From: Sphingomonas sp.
Lineage (GTDB): Bacteria > Pseudomonadota > Alphaproteobacteria > Sphingomonadales > Sphingomonadaceae
Length of the DNA: 64,000 bases
Reading direction: 5' to 3'
Assembly: GCA_003248865.1 (NCBI GenBank)
Contig: QFPK01000006.1
Span: forward strand, 110,827 to 174,826
Part shown: piece by piece, positions 33,276 to 42,518 of the stretch
Position numbering within the stretch: the stretch's first letter is position 1
How the letters are laid out: each line of letters opens with the position of its first letter
Notes under the pieces: generated by a model
Seen by the model: only the letters and a program-made list of their open reading frames with translations
Told to the model about the DNA's origin: nothing
The model's database searches: none
Position numbers and translations under genes: made by a program

Positions 33276-34283
33276 ATGCCAGGCAAGGATGTCGCGGAAG
33301 CAACGCTGAAAGCGATCGACGATCCGGTGCGCCCGGGAAACCTGCTCTCCAGCGGCCGGGTTACGGGCCTAGTGGTGCGCGGAGACGACAGCGTGGGGCT
33401 GGTGTTGGGGGTAGACGATCTGGCGCGTGCCGCTGCGCAGACGGTGGAGGGCCGGATCGACAAGGCGCTGAAACTGGCTGGTTTCACCAGCGTGCGCGTG
33501 ATCCAGACGGCAGAGCGCGGCGACGGGCCAGCACCCCAAGGCAGCGCGGTTCCGGGCGTGTCGCACATCATCGGTGTCGGCGCCGGGAAGGGAGGGGTGG
33601 GCAAATCGACCGTCGCGGTAGGGCTGGCGCTGGCGCTGAAGCGGCGAGGCCTGAAGGTCGGCATTCTGGACGCGGATATTCAGGGGCCGTCGGTGCATAT
33701 CCTGCTCGGGCTTGCTGAACGCGCCCGGGCGACGCCGGAAAAGCGGCTGATCCCGCTCGAGGCCAAGGGCCTGAAGATGCTGGGCATGGGCGCCATGGCA
33801 GACCCGGACAAGGCCGTCGCGTGGCGCGGGCCGATGGTGGCTGGGGCCATGGTGCAGATGGCGACCGTCGCGGATTGGGGCCAACTGGACGTGCTGGTGG
33901 TGGACTTGCCGCCGGGCACTGGCGACATCCATCTCTCGCTTGCGCAGAAGCTGGCCCCTTCGGGCGCACTGGTCGTCACCACCCCGCAAGCGCTCGCGCG
34001 TGCCGACGCCCGCCGGGCGGTGGCTTTCTTCGAGCAGCTGCAGGTGCCTGTGATGGGTGTGGTGATGAACATGGACGGTATGGCGCTGCCGGACGGGCAG
34101 GTTGTTCATCCATTTGGCAAGGCGCCTGCGGAGAGCGGGCTGGGGGCCGAGGTGGTCGCAAGTCTGCCGCTCGATCCGGCGGTCGTTGCGACATCGGATG
34201 CCGGCATACCTATGGAAGCCGGAGCCGTCGCAAACGGCCTTGATGTTGTGGCAGCGCACATCGCACGGCAACTTGCGCTTTAA
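33276..34283 (+). CDS. mrp: Mrp/NBP35-family iron-sulfur carrier ATPase
   Basis: A 335-aa protein that binds and transfers Fe-S clusters. The N-terminal MIP18/DUF59-like domain (about 1-80) leads to the deviant Walker A GVGAGKGGVGKSTVAVGL, LDADIQGPSVHILLG, MGAMADPDKAVAWRGPMV and LVVDLPPGTGDIHLSLAQ. It is divergent from hflK across about 110 bases. The CxxC of many homologues is not obvious, so it may rely on other residues. Confidence 0.92.
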   Translation: MPGKDVAEATLKAIDDPVRPGNLLSSGRVTGLVVRGDDSVGLVLGVDDLARAAAQTVEGRIDKALKLAGFTSVRVIQTAERGDGPAPQGSAVPGVSHIIGVGAGKGGVGKSTVAVGLALALKRRGLKVGILDADIQGPSVHILLGLAERARATPEKRLIPLEAKGLKMLGMGAMADPDKAVAWRGPMVAGAMVQMATVADWGQLDVLVVDLPPGTGDIHLSLAQKLAPSGALVVTTPQALARADARRAVAFFEQLQVPVMGVVMNMDGMALPDGQVVHPFGKAPAESGLGAEVVASLPLDPAVVATSDAGIPMEAGAVANGLDVVAAHIARQLAL

Positions 34284-34325
34284 CGGGGGGAAGCCGGGTA
34301 ACTTAGGAAGCCGGCATCCTCCCAA

Positions 34326-36380
34326 TCAGGCATAGGGATCGAACAATCCGTGTGCTTTCAGCGCTTCTCTCAACCCGTTGGCCGAAGGTGCGCCCAGCTG
34401 GTTGGCAATCCAGCGCCGCGCCAGCCAGCGGAGAAACATCGGTAGCTTGGGAGCAAAGCTGCGCACCGCCACGTCCGAAAGAGCTTCGGCCCGGTCTTCG
34501 ATCAGGTGCACAAGCGAGTCCGGATTGAAGTGGGGCCGCAGCCCGCCGGGCCAGAGCGGGGAGATTTCCAGCAGGGTTTCACGAACAAAGGCCTTGCGCT
34601 GTTCTTCGCTGTCCTGCGTGCGCCGCCGATCACCTGTCTTCATCGGTTTCGTCGCAATGGCGCGCAGGGGCGGGACGATCAGTCGCTCTCCCCTTGAGTC
34701 CGCGTCGGCTGTCAGCGTCAGATGCTGTGCTTGGGCGTCTGTGCTCTGCGCGGCCCACCAGCCCTGATGGAACAGACTGTTATCTTCCGGCAGCGCGAAA
34801 TAGTTGCGCAGGAAATTCTCCGCATTCCGCCGCCCAAGCAGGAAATCATGATGACGATAGGCGCGTGAGAGGAAACCCGAAAAACCGCCCATCGCGCCGC
34901 TGGCGATGGCAGCCTGGCCCAGCGCGGTCGTGCCAAGCCCGCCATCCGGTGTGCGCCGCCCCCGGAGCGGTGAAAGCATGAAGCGGCTGTAGGTGTCGAT
35001 GTCGGCGGCAAGTGCCAGGTCGTTGGCGTCATAGCGGGCCTGGTTGATCCATGCCCGAAGCAGTTTTGCGGCCGCACCCACCACGCCCAGCGGCACTCGG
35101 GGCGGGATGTCTAGGCCGGCCGGTTCCTTCTTCTCGTCGGCGGGGAAGGGATCGATGATCACCATCGCTTTGCGTGCCGTTGCCCCTTTGTCGTCCAGCT
35201 CCCCAAGCGGCCCGGTCAGAATGCTGCGGGCATATTGGAACGGCTGGTTGTTCATCGTGCCGCCGTCGGCAGTGTCGAAGCGATGATCGATGCTGCCATC
35301 TACAGTGGAGAATCCAGCGCACAGCGTTGCCGGTTGTGCCCATTGCGTGTCGTCCGCCACTTCGGTGTCGCCGCGAATTCTGAGGTCGAAGCGATAGTCG
35401 TCGGCCGATTTGGTGAGTTCGATCGGGGCGAAGGCCAAAGGGAAGGCGCCGCTCGCCAGCGCTGCATTGGCGAGCGCAACCCATTCGCCGGCCTTCGGGT
35501 TCAGTGTGGCATCGCTTGTGGGAACGCCCTCCACGATACGAAATCCGCCCGGACGACCGGGTTCGGGCAGGGGTTTGCTGTCGGCGTGGACCAAAAAGCG
35601 CATCACGTCTGCATGGCGGATGGTGGCGAATCGCGCGCCCTCAAGACCCTCGAAGCGATACCGGAACGGTACGCCATTGAGATTGGCGACGCTGAGCGCG
35701 ACCGGCAGCGGGTCGGCCAGATAGCGCCTGATACCGGGGAATGTGCGGCCTTCCACTGGACCTTGCACTGCGGCGAGCACCGAATCTGCGGCCGATCGCA
35801 CCACACCGCTGTTCAGCAGCGAACGCAGCGTCATGAAGCTCGTCTCCGGCCCGATGTCTCCGGTGGCCAGCATCCCCCGGATATCCAGCCGGTTCACCCA
35901 CAGGTCGTAGAAGGGATTGTCGGCCCGATCGGCATCTGGCCCGCCAACATTCTCCTGCGTTGCGCGTACTGGCAGGAAGTGCCGCTGCGCCGCGACCGCG
36001 ATCAGCGCGGAGCAAACGCTTCCCGCGGAAGCGCCCGCCACCACTCGAATGCGGAGCGCATGCGGCGGCACGCTCCACTTTTCGAAGTCGTTTCCATGTT
36101 CCCAGGCGTCGGTTTCCTTGGCGACCTCCCAGTCGTCCAAAGCTTCCCAGAGATAATCGAGGACACCTGCTGAATAAGCGCCGGCCGAAACGGCCCCTGC
36201 CAGAACAAGCCCGATCTCGAAGCACTCCACTGCCACGGTGCCGCCGGACTTCGTTGGATAGTGCACGGCTTCCGGCGTGGAAAGCGCCACAGGCGCGCCA
36301 AAACGGGGAAGATCAACCGGATAGCCATCCGTGTTCGGATCCGAGAGATTGACGAAACGGCTCAGATGTTCTGCGGGCAT
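34326..36380 (-). CDS. Patatin-like phospholipase domain protein (large)
   Basis: A 684-aa protein. The N-terminal patatin part has the oxyanion Gly-rich VLAGAVSAGAYSAGVLDYL (about 57-75), the nucleophile elbow VVAGASAGSVCSALIA (GxSxG), and the catalytic-Asp motif DGGTMNNQPF near residue 370. The C-terminal 250 residues are of unknown fold, with LPMFLRWLARRWIANQLGAP near the end. It is predicted to hydrolyse acyl esters of lipids. It stands alone and has no signal peptide. Confidence 0.85.
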   Translation of the reverse strand: MPAEHLSRFVNLSDPNTDGYPVDLPRFGAPVALSTPEAVHYPTKSGGTVAVECFEIGLVLAGAVSAGAYSAGVLDYLWEALDDWEVAKETDAWEHGNDFEKWSVPPHALRIRVVAGASAGSVCSALIAVAAQRHFLPVRATQENVGGPDADRADNPFYDLWVNRLDIRGMLATGDIGPETSFMTLRSLLNSGVVRSAADSVLAAVQGPVEGRTFPGIRRYLADPLPVALSVANLNGVPFRYRFEGLEGARFATIRHADVMRFLVHADSKPLPEPGRPGGFRIVEGVPTSDATLNPKAGEWVALANAALASGAFPLAFAPIELTKSADDYRFDLRIRGDTEVADDTQWAQPATLCAGFSTVDGSIDHRFDTADGGTMNNQPFQYARSILTGPLGELDDKGATARKAMVIIDPFPADEKKEPAGLDIPPRVPLGVVGAAAKLLRAWINQARYDANDLALAADIDTYSRFMLSPLRGRRTPDGGLGTTALGQAAIASGAMGGFSGFLSRAYRHHDFLLGRRNAENFLRNYFALPEDNSLFHQGWWAAQSTDAQAQHLTLTADADSRGERLIVPPLRAIATKPMKTGDRRRTQDSEEQRKAFVRETLLEISPLWPGGLRPHFNPDSLVHLIEDRAEALSDVAVRSFAPKLPMFLRWLARRWIANQLGAPSANGLREALKAHGLFDPYA

Positions 36381-36450
36381 GCCAACATCCCCCTCAGTTC
36401 GGCCCCGTCAGCCTGTTGCCGCAAGGGTTGGACAGGCGCAAGGGAAGGGT

Positions 36451-36969
36451 ATGCATTCACCGATTGAAACCGTGCTTGTCGATACCGCTGCCTGCCGGCT
36501 GAGCGCGGGCGGCCAGTGCCACCGCATAGCCATCGGCAAGGGCGGTGTTCGCCTGGCAGGCGAGAAATGTGAAGGCGATGGTGCCACGCCGCTGGGCCGT
36601 TGGCGGATCGAAGGCCTGCTGCTGCGGCCTGATCGGTTTCCTGCCCCCGAAACGCGCCTGCCCTGGCGCTGGCTGCGGCCGTGGGACGGCTGGTGTGACG
36701 ATCCTGCGGACCCAGCCTACAATCAGCCCGTCAGCCACCCCTATCGGGCATCCGCCGAGCGGCTGTGGCGCGACGACCACGCCTATGACCTGATCCTGAT
36801 CTTGTCGCATAATCGGCACCCGGTGGTGGCAGGTGCTGGCAGCGCGGTGTTCTGGCATGTCGCTCAACTGGACTGGCGGGCGACAGAAGGCTGCATTGCC
36901 ATGGATGCGAGCGAGCTCTGGTCGCTGCTGCCGAAGCTTGCATCGACGACGACGCTCGATATCGGTTGA
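36451..36969 (+). CDS. L,D-transpeptidase (YkuD-domain) protein
   Basis: A 172-aa protein; the ATG at 36451 follows the ribosome site AAGGGAAGGG. The YkuD core shows GDGATPLGRWRIEGLLLRPD, NQPVSHPYRASAE, and the catalytic block FWHVAQLDWRATEGCIAMDA, with the active Cys. It lacks a visible signal peptide, as do many short alphaproteobacterial members. It would cross-link peptidoglycan or act on a related substrate. Confidence 0.85.
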   Translation: MHSPIETVLVDTAACRLSAGGQCHRIAIGKGGVRLAGEKCEGDGATPLGRWRIEGLLLRPDRFPAPETRLPWRWLRPWDGWCDDPADPAYNQPVSHPYRASAERLWRDDHAYDLILILSHNRHPVVAGAGSAVFWHVAQLDWRATEGCIAMDASELWSLLPKLASTTTLDIG

Positions 36970-37015
36970 ACCTTGACTTTGCAGCCCCGTCGCCGCATCA
37001 GCCCGGTCCGCGCAA

Positions 37016-37092
37016 GCACCCGTAGCTCAGCTGGATAGAGCGTTGCCCTCCGAAGGCAAAGGCCACACGTTCGAATCGTGTCGGGTGCGCCA
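37016..37092 (+). tRNA. tRNA-Arg (CCG)
   Basis: A 77-nt cloverleaf with CCA encoded. The acceptor arms GCACCCG and CGGGTGC pair fully; the anticodon stem TTGCC/GGCAA closes a CTCCGAA loop with CCG at 37050-37052; the T arm has GTTCGAATC. It stands at the left edge of an accessory region, a position typical for island insertion, though no duplicate of its 3' end was found. Confidence 0.95.
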
Positions 37093-37224
37093 ATCTTCTC
37101 AAACAGTTATAGGTTTGCCGATCGCGGAGAATGCGGTTGATATCTGTGACTCGTCCCAAATTCCCTTCGGAATCGTTCGTCATTCGGGCTGGCCGTACCG
37201 GCCCCCTCCTGGCACCGAAATGGA

Positions 37225-37264
37225 AAACGCCGCCCTGGCTGCAACCGAGGGCGGCGTTGATTTT
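37225..37264 (+). terminator. Hairpin after tRNA-Arg
   Basis: AACGCCGCCCT (about 37226-37237) pairs with AGGGCGGCGTT (37248-37258), an 11-bp stem, followed by GATTTT. It is flanked by A's on the left, so it could act in both directions. It separates the tRNA from the repC region. Confidence 0.7.
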
Positions 37265-37380
37265 GAAGCCTGTGAGCCTCACCTGCGTACATATCGAAAT
37301 CCGCCTCGTTCGGCAAGAATCGAACGTCCTTTCTGCAGCCTCCTCGTCTCTGTGGAAGGTGAATCGACCAGAGGTGCGAG

Positions 37381-38556
37381 ATGATCGCAGGGCTCATCCA
37401 CACGGGCCTTCCGGCAGGGCAGTCGAAGAAGGACGTAATGTTGCTCGTCGAGAACCTCGGCAAGCGCGGACTAGGTATTTCGAGCACGGCGTCGCGCCTG
37501 CTTCGGCACTATGTCTGGCGATCGCGGGATACGGATTACCAGGCGGGGAGAATCTGCGCCGTTTGGGACAGGGTGAGCCACACCGCCGAGCTACTCGGCT
37601 TGTGCAGTCGTGGTATCAATGAAGCCGAGCGGGAGTTGGAGGCTCGCGGTCTGATCCTCCGCTCCACGGGCGGAAATGGCGCTCGATCCGGGCAGCGCGT
37701 CGATGGGGTCATCCGATGGGCAGCCGGGATCAATCTCGCACCTCTGATATCGCGCTATGCCGAGTTGAAGACGGTGTGGGATGGTCGTTGCCTGCACCAG
37801 CAGGCGATTGCCGAATGCAAGGCCGAAATCCGCCATTTGCGTCGGATGATCCGGGAAGGGGAAAGGCCCGACCTGTTCGCGAAGGCTGATACGATCCTGC
37901 CCTGCGGTCGTGTCGCGCCAATCAACGATTTGGAGCGCCTGAAGGCGATCCATGCTGCGCTGAGCCTGGTGTTAGACGATATCCAGAGAGCCGCCGGTGC
38001 GACGGAATCTTCCGATCGATCGGAAGAAACCGTCACACCTGATATACAGAAACAGGATTCATCACGACCTTGTAGCAGTCGGCCACCAATGGCGGTGACG
38101 CCCCGCATGGCCCTCGCACTGGCTTCGGCAGAATACCGGACGTTGGCTGGCGCTGACGGTGAGCCGACGTGGCTGCGTCTCATCGAAACGTCCTACCGGA
38201 TGGCAGGCTGGCTTGGCATATCGCAGCGGGCGTGGGGACAGGCCTGCACGACGCTCGGTCGCGAGCGAGCCGCGCTCTGTGTGCTGGTCATTGAACGCAA
38301 TGCGCGAACTCCGGTCGGGCATCGGTATCAGGCACGTCACCCCGGCAAATGCCTCTCTGGAATGATCAGGAGCGCCGCCAACGGGCAGCTCAATCTGCAC
38401 GGGCTACTGAGGGCTTGCCATGGTGAAACGCCTCCCCCGACGGCCACTGACCCCCCGCAGACATGCCAGAGCGATGCCGGTCGGGGCGGGGCTATCGGGT
38501 CGCTCGCCGCCAGCATTCTGAGCCGGGCTGCTGTACAGATGGGAGGGCGCCCATGA
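37381..38556 (+). CDS. repC: RepC-like plasmid replication initiator
   Basis: A 391-aa protein of the RepC type. The N-terminal half has the winged-helix region: WDRVSHTAELLGLCSRGINE, AERELEARGLILRSTGG, and the family-like AAGINLAPLISRYAEL. A linker follows and a second DNA-binding-like half (WLRLIETSYRMAGWLGIS, near 265). RepC initiates replication of repABC plasmids; here no repA or repB accompanies it. It suggests that the region came from a plasmid or replicating mobile element. The ATG lies in GAGATGATC. Confidence 0.78.
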   Translation: MIAGLIHTGLPAGQSKKDVMLLVENLGKRGLGISSTASRLLRHYVWRSRDTDYQAGRICAVWDRVSHTAELLGLCSRGINEAERELEARGLILRSTGGNGARSGQRVDGVIRWAAGINLAPLISRYAELKTVWDGRCLHQQAIAECKAEIRHLRRMIREGERPDLFAKADTILPCGRVAPINDLERLKAIHAALSLVLDDIQRAAGATESSDRSEETVTPDIQKQDSSRPCSSRPPMAVTPRMALALASAEYRTLAGADGEPTWLRLIETSYRMAGWLGISQRAWGQACTTLGRERAALCVLVIERNARTPVGHRYQARHPGKCLSGMIRSAANGQLNLHGLLRACHGETPPPTATDPPQTCQSDAGRGGAIGSLAASILSRAAVQMGGRP

Positions 38557-38985
38557 ACCGGTTGGTCGGCCAGCAATGGGGTTCGCCACCTCTGGAATAC
38601 ACGGAAGTACGGGTGCTGCTGCCCGGGGGTTGCGTTGGGCGTGCCCTGCGATTCCGACATCGATCACCATGGCCCCGTCACCGGATACGGCCAAGCGGAA
38701 AACCCTGTTGCTTCGCTGCAAACCCGCTTTCCCCAGACGTCATTCAATCAGAAATCGGCATGCTGGAAGATGCACACACCACGCTACTGTGGGTGGGGAG
38801 AGGATGTCAGACAACTAGCTGTTATCACTCACTTATATCCAATATTGGTGAATCTAGCTCGCCCCAAAGAGCTCTTTCGCGCTGCGCTGCACGGATCGCT
38901 GGCGTACTAGAACATAAATATATCAAATACTTAGTTTTTGGCTCGACCTACATCTCGAACCGCTTGCCAAGGAAGGCGCGCTGAG
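38557..38985. other. Region between repC and mobilisation genes; possible oriT
   Basis: About 430 bases without a recognisable gene. The right part is AT-richer and holds the palindrome CCAATATTGG (38839-38848), two CTAGCT copies around it, and an AT run near 38920. In MobF elements oriT usually lies just upstream of the accessory and relaxase genes, so a transfer origin is plausible here but is inferred by position only. Confidence 0.4.
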
Positions 38986-39384
38986 ATGGCCCAGATCAAT
39001 ATCAGTTGCGACGACCGCATCGTCCGCGAAATCGATCGTGTCGCTGCCGCTCGGGGCGAACGCCGTCTCGCCATGCTGCGCCGCGTTCTTGAGGAGGTCA
39101 TAGAAGCGCACGATGCTGGGCGGATGACGTTCCAGGTGGACGACCAACCCCGCATCGACAGCAGTCTGAACGGGCTCGCTATCCAGTTGCGCGAGGCTGT
39201 TGTCGAATTGGACCGAACCCAGCGGGCCTCTCAACGTCACGAAAAGAAGCTGCTAGATCTCTGGAACGGCGGCGAGGAAGCAAACCGGACTGCGCAGGAA
39301 CAGTTGTCAGCCCGGCTGAACCAGATGGCGCGCGAGGGCTACCAGCCATTCACGGAAAAGCTGAGGCTGCTGCAGGAAAAGTGA
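38986..39384 (+). CDS. Small DNA-binding mobilisation accessory protein
   Basis: A 132-aa protein. Residues 1-45 (MAQINISCDDRIVREIDRVA, then LRRVLEEVIEAHD) resemble a ribbon-helix-helix DNA-binding motif; the remainder is helical and charged, likely coiled coil. It directly precedes and overlaps the relaxase gene, the place of nick-site accessory proteins such as TrwA. I infer that it helps the relaxase bind oriT; no exact family is assigned. Confidence 0.68.
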   Translation: MAQINISCDDRIVREIDRVAAARGERRLAMLRRVLEEVIEAHDAGRMTFQVDDQPRIDSSLNGLAIQLREAVVELDRTQRASQRHEKKLLDLWNGGEEANRTAQEQLSARLNQMAREGYQPFTEKLRLLQEK

Positions 39385-42269
39385 TCAACCTCGCCGCCCT
39401 TCGGTCTGCGGGCGCGGCAACCGCTTATTATCAGGCTGACAACTATTACCTGAAGGATGAAGCCGCCGAGGCAAGCGCGTGGCATGGCGCAGGGGCGCGG
39501 AATCTTGGGCTCGAAGGGCGCGTAGGCGAGGAGGAATTCGCTGCACTGCTGTCCGGAAAGCTGCCCGACGGGGGGCAAATACCGGCGCAGCATGGTGTTC
39601 ACCGGCCGGGTCTGGACATGACGTTCAGTGCCCCAAAGTCAGTGTCATTGATCGCGTTGATCGGGCGTGACCAACGGATCGTTCAGGCCTTCCGGGAAGC
39701 TGTGAATTCCAGCCTCGCGTGGGTCGAGAAGAATATTGTGGAGGCACGAGTCTGGGATCCGGTGGCGAAGGGGCAATTGGCCGAGAGGACAGGTAATCTG
39801 GTGGGTGCAACCTTCCTGCACGACGTCAGCAGGAACGGCGATCCGCAACTCCACACCCATGCTGTGATCCTCAATTCGACGCTTGCATCGGACCAGAAAT
39901 GGCACGCCATCCGCAACGACAAACTTTACCAGGACCAGCATGCCATAGGCGCGGTGTTCAATGCAGAACTGCGTTCCCGGGTCGAGGCGCTAGGATATGA
40001 AACCGCAGCAGCCCCTAACCCAATCGGCGGCGCATTCGAGATTCGTGGCGTAACGCGTGAGGTGATCGAACTCTTTTCCACGCGCCGGATAGAGATCCTC
40101 GAAGCCCTCGCCCAAGAGGATCGTGGCAGCCCACGCGAGCGCGAACTGGCCGCCCTGTCGACCCGGCAGGCCAAAAACCCAGAGTTCACGCCCGTTGGCC
40201 GTGCGGCCGAATGGCAGAAGACTGCGGAACGGGTGGGCTTCGACCCCACCGATCTGATCACCGCCGCAATTGGTCGCTCCTCGCGGGCAGAAACTATCTG
40301 GTCGCGAGCCATGGTCGGAGTGCGCGGAATCGGTGAGCGCGGAATGGCGATCGCGGCCGCGATGGGTCTGACCCCGAGCGATGGCGATGAACTTGTGCCC
40401 GAGCGTCTGGGGCATCTCAAACCGCGGGCCTTTGCCGCCGCGCAGGCGGTGGCGTCAGCCGCAAGGGAGTTGGGTGAACGGGAGGCGGCATTCAGCCGCA
40501 ATGACCTGATCAAAACGGCGCTCGAATATCGCGGCCCGATCACGGTCGCTGAGGTGGAAGCGCGGATTGAATTCTTGCGCGATAAAAGCCTGCTGCTTGG
40601 CGGCGAGCGACTGATGACAAGCCAGTCAGCTTTGGCTCTGGAGAAGCGCGTTGTTGTCGCCGCCCAGCAAGGCCGGGGCGAGGTACAGCCGGTTGCCGCT
40701 GGCGTCGATCTCGCCGCGCGTGTGCAGACGGCCGCGCGCGAACTGGGAATGCGGCGGCTAACCCCGGGTCAGGAAAATGCGGCGGTATGTCAACTGTCTT
40801 CCGCCGATCGCGTCATGCTCGTGCAAGGTGGTGCTGGCGTTGGCAAATCAGCGGCGCTGGCGCCGGTTGCCGCCATCGCTCGCGAAGAAGGGCGCGCCGT
40901 TATCCCGCTTGCCCATGTGGGCAGGATCGCCCGCGAGTTCGGGGCGAAGGTAGGCGGGGAGGGGGCGACCGTAGATGCGTTCCTTTCCCGCTATGTTGCC
41001 GTGCTGGAAGGACGCGCCGGTCCAGAGCGACTTGCAAATGCCAAGGCAGAACTTTCCGGCTCGGTCATCATGGTCGACGAAGCGAGTATGATTGGCAACG
41101 AGCGGCTGCTGAAGCTGATCAGCCTTGCCAACAAGATGGATGCAGGACGGCTGATACTGGCTGGCGATGTGAAACAGCTACAGGCCATCGAGGCCGGTAA
41201 GCCGTTCGAGATGCTGCAGCGCGCCGGTGCGCCGACCAGCGAAATCAGCGAAAACCTTCGGGCTAGCTCACCGCAAATGCGCGACCTGAACACGGCTCTT
41301 GGAGAAGGCGATATCAGCCGGGCGTTCGCGATCCTGAAGCCGGACACTTTTGAAGCTCCCACTGGGAAGGCAACGGCAGCCGCCGCGCAAATGTGGGCGA
41401 AGCTGCCCAAGGCTGACCGAGACCAGACCATCCTCCTCGCCTCCGGCCGGGCCATGCGGTCAGCAGCCAACAGCGCCGTGCAGGCGGAGCTTCGTGCGAA
41501 AGGGGAGCTCAGTCCCGAGGCATTACATCTTACCGTCCTCGACCGGGTCAACATAACCCGGGAAGGCGCACGACAGTTGAAGGCCTATCAGGAAGGCCGG
41601 ATCGTCGAGTTCCGCACCAGCCTGCCGAAGCTAGGGTTGAAGCGTGGTGATCGGGGCACGGTACGGTCGATCGAAGGTGGCAAGGTTCAGCTTCAGATGG
41701 CGGATGGCAATACAAGGATGTTCAATCCCGACCGCCTGCCCCGCAATCTCGCCCATGATGCGGTGTCGATCTTCCAGCCGAAGGATCTCGATATCCATGC
41801 AGGCGACCGTATCCGCTGGACCGAGAAGGACACGGAACGCGGATTGCTGAACGGCGACATCGCACAGGTCGAGCGCATCGGCCGGCATGGGGTCGCGATC
41901 GCCACCGCCGACGGCCAGCGGCACAGCATCCGCCGCGATGATCCGGCTCTGGAGAGGATCGACCTGGCCTATGCCATCAACGTCCACGTCAGTCAGGGTA
42001 TGACCGCGAAGAACGGCATCATGTTAATGAGCGAGCGGGAGCGAATGCTGAACTCAACCCAGTCATTCTTGGTCGCGGTCACGCGGATCGCTGAGCATGC
42101 ATCGCTGGTGGTCGATAGCGCGAAGGGATTGGAGCGCGCTGTTGCCCGCAATACCGGGGAGAAGACCTCGGCGATCGAAGCAGCAAAGCCCCAAAAGCCT
42201 TGGCATGTGGATCAGCGCGAACCGATCCTGGAACGCCAGCTCGAGCGAGGTCGGGATTTTGAGCGGTAG
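39381..42269 (+). CDS. MobF-type conjugative relaxase-helicase (TrwC/TraI family)
   Basis: A 962-aa protein with GTG start overlapping the upstream gene. The relaxase domain (1 to about 300) has the catalytic tyrosines near TAYYQADNYY (16/17 and 22/23), MTFSAPKSVSL, and the metal-binding histidines in FLHDVSRNGDPQLHTHAVI (147, 158, 160). The helicase part has Walker A VQGGAGVGKSAAL (about 480-492), MVDEASMIGN and ILAGDVKQLQ, and a final superfamily-1 motif NVHVSQGMTAKNG. It nicks oriT and unwinds DNA for transfer. No type IV secretion genes are in the window, so it is mobilisable rather than self-transmissible here. Confidence 0.92.
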   Translation: MINLAALRSAGAATAYYQADNYYLKDEAAEASAWHGAGARNLGLEGRVGEEEFAALLSGKLPDGGQIPAQHGVHRPGLDMTFSAPKSVSLIALIGRDQRIVQAFREAVNSSLAWVEKNIVEARVWDPVAKGQLAERTGNLVGATFLHDVSRNGDPQLHTHAVILNSTLASDQKWHAIRNDKLYQDQHAIGAVFNAELRSRVEALGYETAAAPNPIGGAFEIRGVTREVIELFSTRRIEILEALAQEDRGSPRERELAALSTRQAKNPEFTPVGRAAEWQKTAERVGFDPTDLITAAIGRSSRAETIWSRAMVGVRGIGERGMAIAAAMGLTPSDGDELVPERLGHLKPRAFAAAQAVASAARELGEREAAFSRNDLIKTALEYRGPITVAEVEARIEFLRDKSLLLGGERLMTSQSALALEKRVVVAAQQGRGEVQPVAAGVDLAARVQTAARELGMRRLTPGQENAAVCQLSSADRVMLVQGGAGVGKSAALAPVAAIAREEGRAVIPLAHVGRIAREFGAKVGGEGATVDAFLSRYVAVLEGRAGPERLANAKAELSGSVIMVDEASMIGNERLLKLISLANKMDAGRLILAGDVKQLQAIEAGKPFEMLQRAGAPTSEISENLRASSPQMRDLNTALGEGDISRAFAILKPDTFEAPTGKATAAAAQMWAKLPKADRDQTILLASGRAMRSAANSAVQAELRAKGELSPEALHLTVLDRVNITREGARQLKAYQEGRIVEFRTSLPKLGLKRGDRGTVRSIEGGKVQLQMADGNTRMFNPDRLPRNLAHDAVSIFQPKDLDIHAGDRIRWTEKDTERGLLNGDIAQVERIGRHGVAIATADGQRHSIRRDDPALERIDLAYAINVHVSQGMTAKNGIMLMSERERMLNSTQSFLVAVTRIAEHASLVVDSAKGLERAVARNTGEKTSAIEAAKPQKPWHVDQREPILERQLERGRDFER

Positions 42270-42518
42270 GCAGGGCCGTTCTGGAACAAACTCGGAGAAC
42301 ATGACCGCTATGTCGGGCGGTCCGGAACGGCGGCTTGCAAGAGCTTGCGCTGAGATAGCGGACGCTCCGGGCGACAACTCGGCGTAAGCGTCGATTGCGG
42401 GAAACCCAATGTGGGGGCAAGAACCCAGAGCAAGGCGCAATGCGTTTTCAGAGCACCTCTTGGTTCCCCTTTTGTTCTGGGAATTGTATGGCGTGAATGG
42501 TGGTGACTAGGGAGAATC

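Noticed and set aside
38553..38984. A 143-codon frame that overlaps the repC stop (ATGA) and ends two bases before the DNA-binding gene
   Set aside because: Neat spacing is suggestive, but the product is Arg/Cys-rich, without family match, and two other frames compete; treated as non-coding.
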